From positions 636,501 through 700,500 of the forward strand of contig NZ_CP091913.1 in the NCBI RefSeq assembly GCF_022063185.1: DNA of 64,000 nt. The letters run 5' to 3'. The position numbers were made by a program, and so were the translations under genes. The notes beneath the pieces were generated by a model that was not told the DNA's origin, made no database searches, and saw nothing but the letters and a program-made list of their open reading frames with translations. Origin of the DNA: Nostoc sp. UHCC 0870. GTDB taxonomy: Bacteria > Cyanobacteriota > Cyanobacteriia > Cyanobacteriales > Nostocaceae. Positions 52,183 to 61,235 of the stretch are shown piece by piece. Within the stretch, counting starts at the first letter, position 1. Each line of letters begins with the position of its first letter.

Positions 52183-54519
52183 ATGACAAGCCGAGGACTG
52201 AAAGCTTCACCAGAAGGGATTAAAGCTGCAAAAACAGCTTTAACTGATAAAACCTTGAGTCAGCAAAAATTAGCAACCGCTTTAGGGATCACACGCCAAC
52301 CAGTTTCCAAGTTTTTCGCGGGTGAACCAGTTTCTCGCAGTTGTTTTGTCCAAATTTGCCGACAGTTGGGACTGTCTTGGGAACAGGTGGCTAGTTTACA
52401 TGAGGATTGGGTATCTAAAGGCACTCCGCAACTACAGCCTAATAGTTTTAACCTCAATACTTTGGTGCAGGAATTGCGGCAAAAATGCCAAGACAAAATT
52501 CAAGACCAGTGCAATACTGTACAAATGTTAGATATTGCACGGGCAATACCATTAGATCAAATTTACACTCCTGTCAGTGTTTTGGAAGAGATCCCCAGCC
52601 AGCAGTGGCGTGAGATTTCTGACTTGTTGCAATACTCACCTTTAGAGCCTAATTTTCACCAACTGGAACAAAGCAACCATCACAAAGCATTACCAGGGTT
52701 AGAAGCCGGATTGCGGTACTCCAAGTTGATGGTATTAGGTAAATCTGGGTCGGGTAAAACAACATTTTTACAGCATTTGGCGATCGCCTGCAATCAAGCT
52801 AAATTTCAACCTCACCATGTCCCAGTATTTGTGAAGTTAAAGGAATTTGCGGAAGATGCAAACTATGAACAGCAATTCAATCTGGAAAAGTACATTAGCG
52901 AAGGGTTTTACTCCTGTGGAATTGATGAGGAAGCCACTTTAAACGTACTAACTAAAGGGAGGGTACTGATTTTACTGGATGGACTAGATGAAGTACCCCT
53001 AGACTATACAGATGATGTGATCAGAGAAATTCGCAAATTTAGCCAGATTTATTACAAGAATCAGTTTATTATTAGCTGTCGAATTGCTGCTCACAAATAT
53101 AGATTTCCCGGATTTACTGAAGTAGAATTAGCTGATTTTCACGACCAACAAATAGAAGCTTTTATCAAAAACTGGTTTGTTGCAGTGGCTAATCAGTCTA
53201 TGAGTAAGGCGGAGTCCACCAGTAATTTATTTCTCCAGCACCTAAACTTGCCAGAAAATCAGCGCATCCGAGAATTAGCAAGAGTACCCCTATTCTTACA
53301 TCTCATCTGTTTATTATTTCAAGTTAAAGGACAATTTCCATCTAATCCAGCCAAATTGTATGAGCAAGTCTTGAATATCTTATTGGCTCGGTGGGATGAA
53401 ATAAGAGGTATTAAACGAGATAGTTTTTACGCTAATTTGAGCTTGAATTCTAAAAAAAAGCTACTTGCTAAAATTGCTGCTATTACCTTTATCAAAGGCG
53501 ATTATTTTTTTGAACAGGAAAAACTTCAGCAGTTGATAGCTGAAAATTTACCCATCGTAGCCAATCTTGCTCTAGAGAAATCGCAAATGGATTTAGATAG
53601 GCAATCAGTGCTACAAGGTCTATTATTTCAAGATGGTTTATTACTGGAGAGAGCCAGAGGAATATACTCCTTTTCTAATTTAGGATTATTAGAGTACCTA
53701 ACGGCGAAAAATCTTGTTGAAAATTACCAAAATACAGATTGGGAATCATTAATAACCCATATCCCTGAAGCGTGTTGGTATAATGTTTTTCTGCTAACTA
53801 TGGGTATGTTATCAAGTATTGATGAAACTATCAAGTTAATGAAAAATCAGGTTGATACACTTATAGTAAATGACCGTAAAATAAAAGAATACCTCATATG
53901 GTTAAACCAAAAAACTAATTCTGTGTATAAAGATAATAAAAATAAAGCTGCTGCTGTTCGCGCCTTTTATTTTATTTATGGTTACGGGTTTGAACTGACT
54001 GCAAGTTACAGCATAGAAGGGGATGTTATAGGAAATTTAGCTTTTAACCCAGAACTAGCATTAGATGATTTGCTGTTTAGCATTCTCAATTGTTTATATG
54101 AGTTAAAATTGGCTTGGAAAGATAATCTCGACATCATTTATGCTTTTAACCATGCTCGTATTTTGAGCCTTACTTTTGATGAAGCTATTGAATTAGTTTG
54201 GGACTTTGAATTTAAAGAAGAACTACAAAAACTCAAAAAACAATTACCTTGTACAGAAAGCAACTCAGAAAAATTCTATGCTTGGTGGCAGAATAACAGT
54301 ATAATTTGGGAACAAGAAATAAGACGAAGTTTTATTAAATATCGTAATATCGGTTATGATTGGGAGTTAGATAATCGAGAAATAAAATTATTACAAGCAT
54401 ATTTCAATGCTAATAAATTAATTATTGATTGTCTTGAAAGAAATGTGAATATTAACCAGGAATTAAAACAGCAGATTGAGGATAACTTATTTTTAGCGAT
54501 CGCTGACACTAAAACCTAA
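52183..54519 (+). CDS. NACHT-domain NTPase with N-terminal helix-turn-helix (778 aa)
   Basis: The N-terminal 22-62 is an HTH of the Cro/C1 type (LSQQKLATALGITRQPVSKFF). The NACHT module follows from about 175: Walker A GKSGSGKT at 186-193, Walker B LLDGLDEVP at 264-272, then sensor-like SCRIAAHKYRF. The C-terminal half (about 330-778) is helical, with a region reminiscent of NACHT C-terminal helical domains (LARVPLFLHLICLLFQ; LYEQVLNILLARWDE). There are no LRR, WD40 or effector domains. Bacterial NACHT proteins include phage-defence NLR-like proteins and regulators; which type this is cannot be said. It is monocistronic. Confidence 0.9.
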   Translation: MTSRGLKASPEGIKAAKTALTDKTLSQQKLATALGITRQPVSKFFAGEPVSRSCFVQICRQLGLSWEQVASLHEDWVSKGTPQLQPNSFNLNTLVQELRQKCQDKIQDQCNTVQMLDIARAIPLDQIYTPVSVLEEIPSQQWREISDLLQYSPLEPNFHQLEQSNHHKALPGLEAGLRYSKLMVLGKSGSGKTTFLQHLAIACNQAKFQPHHVPVFVKLKEFAEDANYEQQFNLEKYISEGFYSCGIDEEATLNVLTKGRVLILLDGLDEVPLDYTDDVIREIRKFSQIYYKNQFIISCRIAAHKYRFPGFTEVELADFHDQQIEAFIKNWFVAVANQSMSKAESTSNLFLQHLNLPENQRIRELARVPLFLHLICLLFQVKGQFPSNPAKLYEQVLNILLARWDEIRGIKRDSFYANLSLNSKKKLLAKIAAITFIKGDYFFEQEKLQQLIAENLPIVANLALEKSQMDLDRQSVLQGLLFQDGLLLERARGIYSFSNLGLLEYLTAKNLVENYQNTDWESLITHIPEACWYNVFLLTMGMLSSIDETIKLMKNQVDTLIVNDRKIKEYLIWLNQKTNSVYKDNKNKAAAVRAFYFIYGYGFELTASYSIEGDVIGNLAFNPELALDDLLFSILNCLYELKLAWKDNLDIIYAFNHARILSLTFDEAIELVWDFEFKEELQKLKKQLPCTESNSEKFYAWWQNNSIIWEQEIRRSFIKYRNIGYDWELDNREIKLLQAYFNANKLIIDCLERNVNINQELKQQIEDNLFLAIADTKT

Positions 54520-54645
54520 CAAAAATCTGCTGTGTTGCTAAATCTACTTCTTTAATTCGCCATTATTCATACCATAGCAAGAGAAATTAACTCAAGAGAA
54601 TTAGTTAAATTGCAGATAATGCAGTAAGCAAGTAATAGTTAAGTT

Positions 54646-55101
54646 ATGAATAGCAATGTACTAGGCGGTGTTATTCCCCCACAGCCACCTATAAAAGCAC
54701 AATCTGACGTTCATGCAGTGAAGTCCCGTCTAGAATGGGGTGAACCAGCTTTCACAATCTTAGATGTACGCGATCGCTCTATCTATAATCAAGGTCATAT
54801 CATGGGTGCGATGCCCATGCCAATAGATCAATTGGTAGATCGCGCCGTACCAGCTTTAGATAAAAGCCGTGATATTTATATCTACGGTAGAACAGAAGAA
54901 GAAACCGCCGAAGCTGCAAGAATGCTTCGTTCTGCTGGGTTTACTCATGTCTCAGAACTTAAAGGTGGTCTAGCTGCATGGAAGGCTATTGGCGGCCCCA
55001 CAGAAGGCATTATCGAATCACAAACCCCCGCAGGTGCAGATGATTATAATGTCGTTGATCGCATGAAAAATTATGTGGAGACACAACAAAAGGACGTGTA
55101 G
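54646..55101 (+). CDS. Rhodanese-fold protein lacking the usual active-site cysteine (151 aa)
   Basis: The rhodanese domain spans about 20-120 (FTILDVRDRSIYNQGHIMGA is conserved; ELKGGLAAWKAIGGPTEG is the C-terminal signature). The active-site loop, normally CxxGxRS, reads YIYGRTEEETAEA at about 78-90. The sulfur-carrier cysteine is replaced, so thiosulfate sulfurtransferase activity is not expected. It may be a binding or regulatory version of the fold. The C-terminus has a short extension (DDYNVVDRMKNYVETQQ). It stands alone, followed by heptamers and a MITE-like element. Confidence 0.88.
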   Translation: MNSNVLGGVIPPQPPIKAQSDVHAVKSRLEWGEPAFTILDVRDRSIYNQGHIMGAMPMPIDQLVDRAVPALDKSRDIYIYGRTEEETAEAARMLRSAGFTHVSELKGGLAAWKAIGGPTEGIIESQTPAGADDYNVVDRMKNYVETQQKDV

Positions 55102-55104
55102 AAA

Positions 55105-55147
55105 TTAATTCGTAATTCGTAATTCGTAATTCGTAATTCGTAATTAA
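55105..55147. repeat. TAATTCG heptamer array
   Basis: About six AATTCGT heptamers follow the rhodanese gene. A short inverted partial copy (ACGAATTACGAATTAC) lies next to it at 55151-55166. Confidence 0.9.
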
Positions 55148-55167
55148 TGAAACGAATTACGAATTAC

Positions 55168-55273
55168 TATAGCGTTTCCTAATCAAATTAGATATATGAT
55201 AGCCCCCTCCTCGCTAGCGGGGAGGGGGTTGGGGGTGGGGTTCTTATATCTCACTCAACCGAGAAACGCTATA
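55168..55273. repeat. MITE-like element with 11-bp terminal inverted repeats
   Basis: TATAGCGTTTC (55168-55178) and GAAACGCTATA (55263-55273) are perfect inverted repeats flanking a non-coding 106-bp element with a CCCCTCCTCGCTAGCGGGGAGG-type stem. A partial inverted copy lies at 38206-38280. Confidence 0.75.
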
Positions 55274-55293
55274 TTTAAATTTTGATTGCTTCT

Positions 55294-55923
55294 TTAATGC
55301 TCAAATAAATCTTTGAATTGTAATAAGTCCAAAGAAACGATTGTGGGGAGAACTTGAAAACATTGTTGAGCGAGTTCCCAACGTTCTTCTCGTTTGAGCA
55401 TGGCGGTTAACTTTTGTTGTACGCCAATCAAATAGCGGACATCATTGGCGGCGTAATTCAGTTGAGCATCAGACAAATTACTGGCGTTACCCCAATCGGA
55501 ACTTTGAGAACTTTTATCGAGTTCCACACCTTCCAACTCTTGCACCACATCCTTGAGTCCATGACGATTGGTGTAAGTGCGAGCTAACTTACTAGCAATC
55601 TTGGTGCAGAAAATTGGCTGGACATGAATATCCAAATAATAACGTAAGGTCGCAACATCGAAACGCGCAAAGTGAAATAGTTTCAGGACATTTGTAGCTT
55701 CTAGCAGCGTCTTTAAATTGGGAGCTGCTGTTTGTCCTTTAGCGATGCGAATAGCTGTGACTTGGCCTTGTTGGTTACACAGCTGAATTAGACACAAGCG
55801 ATCGCGCTGCGGTAATAATCCCATAGTTTCGGTATCAACAGCCAGCACTTCAGACTGTAAATATTGGGACACAGCCTCATCACTCAAATCGCGATCGCTC
55901 ACTTGAAAGTCTTGTAATGTCAT
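55294..55923 (-). CDS. Ribonuclease D-like 3'-5' exonuclease (209 aa)
   Basis: DEDDy exonuclease fold. Metal acids appear in AVDTETMGL (Asp30 and Glu32), in FHFARFDVATL, and in the terminal NYAANDVRYLIGV with the tyrosine of the DEDDy type. It corresponds to the catalytic domain of RNase D; the HRDC domains of the E. coli enzyme are absent, as is common in cyanobacteria. It is cytoplasmic and a single gene. It should trim RNA 3' ends, including tRNA precursors (known for the family, not shown here). Confidence 0.92.
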   Translation of the reverse strand: MTLQDFQVSDRDLSDEAVSQYLQSEVLAVDTETMGLLPQRDRLCLIQLCNQQGQVTAIRIAKGQTAAPNLKTLLEATNVLKLFHFARFDVATLRYYLDIHVQPIFCTKIASKLARTYTNRHGLKDVVQELEGVELDKSSQSSDWGNASNLSDAQLNYAANDVRYLIGVQQKLTAMLKREERWELAQQCFQVLPTIVSLDLLQFKDLFEH

Positions 55924-55988
55924 GAATTAATTAATAATATATGCAGTCAGACATACATTATTATTGTGCAAAAACACCACAATGCCAT

Positions 55989-56534
55989 CTAGCGAGTACG
56001 CAGAAAAATTTGTGTGAGATAAACTTCACCTTTCTGATTAGCCGCGACACCAATTCCTGTAAGATTATAATTACCTCGGATATTCTTTAAATGTCCAGGA
56101 CTTTCTAACCAACCAATCACCGCTTGATTAGCCGGATCACTATATCCCCGGTTGAAAGCGAGATTTTCCGCAGCACTATTGTAACGAAGGGGAATAGCAT
56201 AAACTCGCTCCTCAAATCCGTTATGACTAAATGGTGCTTTTCCTCTAGCCATGTTTCGACTGTGAATTCTGGCTTGGCGAGTGATGTTTTCATTGAGAGT
56301 CAGCTTTGGCAACCTCCTAGCTACTCGATATCGATTAACTTGTTCAAACACTGATTTTTCTAAAGCAGTAGTTTGAAACGCCGTAGAGCTAGCAACCTGA
56401 GTAGAAACAATCGACAACGGTTGATCCTCATTAGGTGCTTGTGTAGACGTATGGCCTGCTATGGGAGGAACAAGCAACCCTCCCGCAAGGACAAGCGTAC
56501 TTAAAGCGATGCCAAAAGCAGTTTGTCGGGACAT
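55989..56534 (-). CDS. Secreted CAP-domain protein (181 aa)
   Basis: An N-terminal signal (ALSTLVLAGGLLVPPIAG) is followed by a CAP/SCP domain of about 55-181. The family motifs are visible: ARIHSRNMARGKAPFSHNGF, then AENLAFNRG and LESPGHLKNIRGNYNLTGIGVA. It is exported and probably extracellular or periplasmic. The biochemical role of bacterial CAP proteins is unknown. Its neighbour at 56891-57598 is a paralog with the same domain, and the two form a tandem pair on the same strand. Confidence 0.92.
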   Translation of the reverse strand: MSRQTAFGIALSTLVLAGGLLVPPIAGHTSTQAPNEDQPLSIVSTQVASSTAFQTTALEKSVFEQVNRYRVARRLPKLTLNENITRQARIHSRNMARGKAPFSHNGFEERVYAIPLRYNSAAENLAFNRGYSDPANQAVIGWLESPGHLKNIRGNYNLTGIGVAANQKGEVYLTQIFLRTR

Positions 56535-56890
56535 GCGAAATTACTTTGTGTACATACTATAAGACCTATACTCTAACTTCTCATCCTGGGAATATAGAAC
56601 AGGATACTTTTGGAGATTCATAGAGAAGTAGGGGTGTAGGGGAGCAGGGGGAGCAGGGGGAGCAGGGGAGCAGAGGATATAAGAAATAATCTTTTGGCTT
56701 TTGAGTTGATTAGTCCCCAATCCCCAATCCCCAGTTATTTAATTTTGAATTTTGTTAGCGCAGCGTAAAGCCTTCTCTTCGAGAGGCTTCGCCAACGGCA
56801 TAGCTTCGCTTAGAGCGAGTCATGCCTACGGCACGCCAAGGGCGAACGAGCGTCATTTTGAATTTTGAATTGATTTGTCCCCAATCCTTT
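56535..56890. repeat. Repeat-dense intergenic spacer between the CAP genes
   Basis: It holds GGGGAGCA-type units (56636-56672) and a block of small dispersed palindromic repeats (56756-56860) that includes GTTAGCGCAGCGTAAAGCC and GCATAGCTTCGCTTAGAGCG. TGAATTT-type units flank it. No gene is seen. Confidence 0.7.
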
Positions 56891-57598
56891 TTAAGCACGC
56901 ATGAAAATTTGCGTCAGATAAACTACGCCTTGGCCGTTAACTGCAACACCAATACCAGTCACATTCGTATTGCTTTTGATGTTAGCAAGGTGTCCTGAGC
57001 TTTTTAGCCAACTTTGCACAGCACTCGTAGCTGGGTCTCTGTCTTGGTTGTAAGCAACATTTTCATTAGCTGATTTGTAAGCAACACCACTTGCTTTAAA
57101 TCGCTGTTCAGCACCCTGATGGCTAAATGGAACTTGACCACTAGCCATATTTTGGCTATGACCTCTAGCTTGCTCATCAATAGCAGAATTACGTGTGAGT
57201 GCTGGTAGATTTAGGGAAGCTCTGTATTGGTTGATTTGGTCGAAAACTGACTGTTCTATAGAAGCAGCATTAGAGTTAGATTGTCCACCGGAAGAGGCGG
57301 GATTTGACTGTTCACCGGAAGAGGCGGGATTTGATTGTTCACCGGAAGAGGCGGGGTTTGATTGTCCACCGGAAGAGCCGGGATTTGATTGTCCAGGACT
57401 ATATCGTCTTTGGGGAAAAGATTTTACAGGACGACGATTGTATTGTCCTGGAAAATATTGTGCTAGATCGTACTTGATGGTTGAAGACTTTGGCTGAACA
57501 GATTGATTTACAGATTGAGTTTGTAAAGAAACAGCACTCGCTCCACTGGCGAGAACGAAACTTCCTAGAGCAAGACTATAAATTGTTGTCCGAAGCAT
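56891..57598 (-). CDS. Secreted CAP-domain protein with serine-rich tandem repeat (235 aa)
   Basis: A signal peptide (YSLALGSFVLASGASAVS) is followed by a linker with a nine-residue repeat, about four copies, of the form QSNPASSGE/G (about 75-107), encoded by a 27-bp tandem array. The CAP domain occupies about 115-235 (ARGHSQNMASGQVPFSHQGA; ANENVAYNQDRD; LKSSGHLANIKSN). It is the larger paralog of the preceding CAP gene. It is secreted, perhaps surface-linked through the Ser-rich linker. Its function is unknown. Confidence 0.92.
   Translation of the reverse strand: MLRTTIYSLALGSFVLASGASAVSLQTQSVNQSVQPKSSTIKYDLAQYFPGQYNRRPVKSFPQRRYSPGQSNPGSSGGQSNPASSGEQSNPASSGEQSNPASSGGQSNSNAASIEQSVFDQINQYRASLNLPALTRNSAIDEQARGHSQNMASGQVPFSHQGAEQRFKASGVAYKSANENVAYNQDRDPATSAVQSWLKSSGHLANIKSNTNVTGIGVAVNGQGVVYLTQIFMRA
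57278..57388. repeat. 27-bp in-frame tandem repeat in the CAP gene
   Basis: About four near-identical 27-bp units (GGAAGAGGCGGGATTTGATTG family) encode the nine-residue linker repeat SNPASSGEQ or SNPASSGGQ. Confidence 0.8.
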
Positions 57599-58344
57599 TT
57601 TTCAAGCCATGTAGTTGTTGCAACCATCTAACCAGACCGTTATAAATTGAACAACCTCCCTCTGTGGTCATATCTCTTTGGTTATAGTTACCTAACTACG
57701 ATTATTCTCTGATAACTTTTAAATACATAGTTTTTCATAAATGGGTAGCGATCGCTAATATTCATACTTTCCCAATATGAATTTACTCTGATATTAGTGA
57801 TTCTCAATCAAGCTCAAATAAATAGGTTTACAAATGCCAAATTTGGATTATTAGCTAATACTAAATATTTCTATATATTAAAATAATAATTCTTAAAAAT
57901 GGACTTGTTACCTTCTGGGCAAAGAAAGTAGCTCATCAAACTAATTTTAAACCCTAAATAAGCCCTAAATCAGGTAATAAAATTTAATTTCTCTCATTAA
58001 AGATTCATAGATTTAATAATTCGGTCTATATTAGTATAGTTTTAGGCGTTATATAGCAAACAATTAAATTATGAATAGATAAATTTGTTAGCCTTTTTAG
58101 CCATGATTATTTATTAGCCAAAAAATAATCAACTGCATAAAATGTGAATTTAGGTGCGACTAGAAACAATATTATTTCTCTGTGAGAAGTTATTAAAAAA
58201 TATTAATAATCATGCGATAAGGCAGAATTCAAGTTGTATTAACCTCTGGATGAAGTTGAAAAAATTCTGACTTCATCCAGAACCTAAATTCTCATGTGAT
58301 TTTTTGCCACTAATCAACAACACTAATTTGGAGAAGAGCCAGAT
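57599..58344. other. 746-bp AT-rich intergenic region
   Basis: Long, very AT-rich, with no open frame of note, no heptamer array and no clear hairpin. It separates the divergent CAP and 157-aa genes, so promoters on both sides are likely. A HIP1-type site (GCGATCGC) is at about 57748. Confidence 0.6.
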
Positions 58345-58818
58345 ATGACTTTTAAACGAACTATAGCAATGGGAGTGTTAATCGTAGGAATTGGATTTTC
58401 TGGGATGAAGCCAGTAAATGCTAATTCTCCAATAACTCCACAGCCTTCGTCATTTACCATTGCTCAACTCACAGAAGCAAATTCTCCTCTTTATGGAACA
58501 TGGAAACTTACCTACAGTGTTGATGGCATTGTTTATGAAAGTATTCTGAGGATGGACGGCTATTTAGGAGCGATGAGAACCCGATATTTTCATCCCCTAC
58601 GACGTAGAACTGTAGCCGTTGATCAAACAATGCAACTGAAATCTTCATCCAAAGGATTAGTGTTATTAGGATACAATCCCGTTGTTGCCGGGACAAGGAA
58701 TCGAGCCGAGTATAACGCCGATAATTTTTTGTTTCAAATCAGCCCCAATGGTTCATTGCTGGTTTTTACGTGTGATGATGCCTTGCAATGTTCGGCGGTA
58801 GATATAGAAGCGATTTAA
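58345..58818 (+). CDS. Secreted hypothetical protein (157 aa)
   Basis: A signal peptide (TIAMGVLIVGIGFSGMKPVNA) with a predicted cleavage after VNA. The mature part is about 130 residues and begins with an unstructured stretch. It then has a beta-rich region (PLYGTWKLTYSVDGIVYESI; LRMDGYLGAMRTRYF) reminiscent of small lipocalin-like or YXWGxW folds, ending with a cysteine pair (FTCDDALQCSAVD). I do not recognise the family. A GGAGAAGAG ribosome-binding site lies upstream. Confidence 0.75.
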   Translation: MTFKRTIAMGVLIVGIGFSGMKPVNANSPITPQPSSFTIAQLTEANSPLYGTWKLTYSVDGIVYESILRMDGYLGAMRTRYFHPLRRRTVAVDQTMQLKSSSKGLVLLGYNPVVAGTRNRAEYNADNFLFQISPNGSLLVFTCDDALQCSAVDIEAI

Positions 58819-58925
58819 TAGGGGTGTAGGGGTGTAGGGGTGTAGGGGTGTAGGGGTGTAGGGGTGTAGGGGTGTAGGGAAAAATTTCTTTTCCAGTCCC
58901 CAGTCCCCAGTCCCCAGTCCCAATC
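58819..58925. repeat. TAGGGGTG and TCCCCAG tandem arrays
   Basis: About seven copies of the octamer TAGGGGTG (58819-58878), then about four TCCCCAG heptamers (58894-58922). Confidence 0.9.
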
Positions 58926-58930
58926 CCTAT

Positions 58931-60172
58931 TTATGCAGGATTAAGAAACTTAGCTACAGTTTGTACATCCTTGTCACCGCGTCCAGAGCAGTTAATGATA
59001 ATTCGGGGATTACCGCTTAGTTGGGGACACAGAGTTTCTAAATAGGCGATCGCATGGGATGTTTCCAAGGCTGGTATAATTCCTTCCAGCTTAGATAATC
59101 TTTGGAATGCTTCTAAAGCCTCTGCATCAGTCACACTGTAGTATTCCGCGCGACCAAGATCCTTCAAATAGCTGTGTTCTGGGCCAACACCAGGATAATC
59201 TAAACCCGCACTAATTGAGTGCGCCTCTGTCACCTGTCCATCTTCATCTTGTAACAGGTAACTCATCGCTCCATGCAACACACCAACTCTTCCTTTTGTC
59301 AAGGTAGCAGCGTGTTTTTCTGTATTGACACCTTCTCCAGCCGCTTCTACCCCTATCAACCTTACAGATGACTCATGTACAAACTCGTGGAATAGTCCCA
59401 TTGCATTAGACCCACCACCCACACAAGCCATGAGAATATCTGGTAAACCGCCCCACTTTTCTACAGCTTGAGCGCGAGTTTCTTCACCGATGATGGCATG
59501 GAAATCACGTACCATCATGGGGTATGGATGGGGGCCAGCTACTGAACCTAGAATGTAATGCGTTGTTTCCACATTCGTCACCCAATCCCGGATAGCCTCA
59601 GAGGTAGCATCCTTGAGAGTACCTGTACCAGCAGCCACTGGGCGAACTTCTGCCCCCATCAACCGCATTCTAAATACATTTAAAGATTGGCGTTCCATAT
59701 CGTGAACGCCCATGTAAATCACACATGACAAACCAAACCGAGCGCAAACTGTGGCAGTAGCAACACCATGTTGTCCTGCACCTGTTTCAGCAATAATGCG
59801 TTGCTTACCCATACGCTTTGCCAGTAATACCTGACCAAGAGCATTATTAATTTTGTGTGCGCCTGTATGATTTAAGTCTTCACGTTTTAAGTAAATTTGC
59901 GCCCCTGTGCCATCTGGACGGGCATAATGAGCAGTTAGACGTTCCGCAAAATATAACGGTGTGGCTCGTCCTACATAGTCTTTGAGCAGTTGTTGTAGTT
60001 CTGCTTGAAAACCGGAATCATGGCGGTATTGCTGATAAGCTACTTCTAATTCAGCTAAAGCAGGCATTAAGGTTTCCGGGACGTACTTTCCGCCAAAGCG
60101 TCCAAAACGTCCTTGTGTATCGGGAACTAGAGTTGTAGAGGGAGAACTTGGAGATAGGGGAGTGGTAGTCAC
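58931..60172 (-). CDS. trpB: Tryptophan synthase beta chain (413 aa)
   Basis: It condenses indole with serine to give tryptophan in the last biosynthetic step. The PLP lysine is Lys107 in [22 protein letters not shown] (phosphate-binding) and the C-terminal NCSGRGDKD are present, along with [16 protein letters not shown] near the N-terminus. The length is normal. trpA is not adjacent, as is usual in cyanobacteria. The start is at 60172; an upstream heptamer-free promoter lies in the divergent interval with the SUI1 gene. Confidence 0.97.
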   Translation of the reverse strand: MTTTPLSPSSPSTTLVPDTQGRFGRFGGKYVPETLMPALAELEVAYQQYRHDSGFQAELQQLLKDYVGRATPLYFAERLTAHYARPDGTGAQIYLKREDLNHTGAHKINNALGQVLLAKRMGKQRIIAETGAGQHGVATATVCARFGLSCVIYMGVHDMERQSLNVFRMRLMGAEVRPVAAGTGTLKDATSEAIRDWVTNVETTHYILGSVAGPHPYPMMVRDFHAIIGEETRAQAVEKWGGLPDILMACVGGGSNAMGLFHEFVHESSVRLIGVEAAGEGVNTEKHAATLTKGRVGVLHGAMSYLLQDEDGQVTEAHSISAGLDYPGVGPEHSYLKDLGRAEYYSVTDAEALEAFQRLSKLEGIIPALETSHAIAYLETLCPQLSGNPRIIINCSGRGDKDVQTVAKFLNPA

Positions 60173-60337
60173 GGAAATTATGTTGATGATGGGACAGCCT
60201 AATTATTATAAGTAAAGTCTGAATCAGAGAGAATATACTCACGCCGCAGGCATGGCTCTGATTTGTGATGTTAGTCTAGAATTTGATTCCTAGTACAGCT
60301 TGGCATTGCCTCTAAAGTCTTTCTCCATTGAAATTTT

Positions 60338-60685
60338 ATGTCTTCTTCCAATTCCAACTCTGCCGACAAGCATTATACCTACCGCGAATTTGGTAATGAC
60401 AACCCCGCCGCCACTGAAAGAGCAACTCCAGAATTACCGCCAAAACAACAAAATCTGAGAGTGCAAGCTACCCGTTCTGGACGTAAGGGTAAAACGGTTA
60501 CAGTAATTACTGGTTTTCAAACCAAACCAGAAACCTTGGCTGATTTAGTAAAAACCTTAAAAACTCAGTGCGGCACGGGTGGCACAGTTAAAGATAATGA
60601 AATAGAACTGCAAGGCGACCATAAACAGAAAATTTTGGAAATTTTGATTAAGCTAGGCTATAAAGCTAAAATTAGCGGTGGCTAG
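60338..60685 (+). CDS. SUI1/YciH-family translation factor (115 aa)
   Basis: The eIF1/SUI1 domain occupies about 42-113 (LRVQATRSGRKGKTVTVITG; LADLVKTLKTQCGTGGTVKD; LQGDHKQKILEILIKLGY). It corresponds to the bacterial YciH form. The N-terminus is serine/asparagine-rich. It is soluble and expected to act at the ribosome, possibly in start-site selection under stress (inferred from the family). Confidence 0.93.
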   Translation: MSSSNSNSADKHYTYREFGNDNPAATERATPELPPKQQNLRVQATRSGRKGKTVTVITGFQTKPETLADLVKTLKTQCGTGGTVKDNEIELQGDHKQKILEILIKLGYKAKISGG

Positions 60686-60782
60686 TGCAGCTACGCGGAA
60701 GTCAAAAGTTAAAATTCAGGAATCAGAGCCAATTCTAGAGTAGTTATATCAAGAGCAGCAGTAATCTCACAAGGAGGTTGAC

Positions 60783-60941
60783 ATGGATTTAGTGCGGATT
60801 TTATGCGCGATTTTCTTCCCACCTCTGGGAGTTTTTTTACAAGTAGGGATAGGTAAAGACTTCTGGATTAATATTCTGTTGACATTCTTGGGTTATTTTC
60901 CGGGAATTATTCATGCGGTGTGGGTGATTGCAAAGAAATAA
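60783..60941 (+). CDS. Pmp3/UPF0057 small membrane protein (52 aa)
   Basis: This short gene encodes 52 residues (MDLVRILCAIFFPPLGVFLQ, then WINILLTFLGYFPGIIHAVW, ending VIAKK). It has two transmembrane segments and the conserved FPPLGVFLQVG of the Pmp3/YqaE family. That family is linked to membrane potential and salt or cold stress in yeast and plants. The ribosome-binding site is very strong (CAAGGAGGTTGAC). It is probably its own unit. Confidence 0.93.
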   Translation: MDLVRILCAIFFPPLGVFLQVGIGKDFWINILLTFLGYFPGIIHAVWVIAKK

Positions 60942-60947
60942 TTCAAG

Positions 60948-61143
60948 GTTTGTAGTAAGGGCTTTACCTGCATTTCTCACAAACAGTAGGGGCGGGTTCA
61001 CAGATATGCTCGAATCATTCACGAATATTTCGCTTAACCCGCCCCTACGGACTCTGGACTGAGGTTGCAATAATTGGTGAGAAATCCGGGTTTAGCCCTT
61101 GTTCTGGAAGAATTTAAGAAGGACTAAAGTCCTTACTACAAAC
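60948..61143. repeat. Nested MITE-like element
   Basis: Outer inverted repeats GTTTGTAGTAAGGGCTTTA (60948-60966) and the complement of GTTTGTAGTAAGGACTTTAG (61124-61143) enclose an inner element at 60986-61048 with 13-bp perfect ends (GTAGGGGCGGGTT / AACCCGCCCCTAC). The outer family also occurs at 8693-8796. Confidence 0.75.
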
Positions 61144-61148
61144 TAGAT

Positions 61149-61188
61149 AAAAGCCTCATTCAAAATAAAACTTGAATGAGGCTTTTAC
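61149..61188. terminator. Intrinsic terminator, possibly bidirectional
   Basis: AAAAGCCTCATTCAA (61149-61163) pairs with TTGAATGAGGCTTTT (61172-61186) across an 8-base loop. It lies between the Pmp3 gene and the convergent fasciclin gene. Confidence 0.85.
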
Positions 61189-61235
61189 CATTTAAAGCTC
61201 GATTTTAGGCTAGCTATTCTAGCTTTGACATCAGC

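Noticed and set aside
58931..60172. trp operon with trpA
   Set aside because: Neither neighbour is a trp gene; trpB is solitary here.
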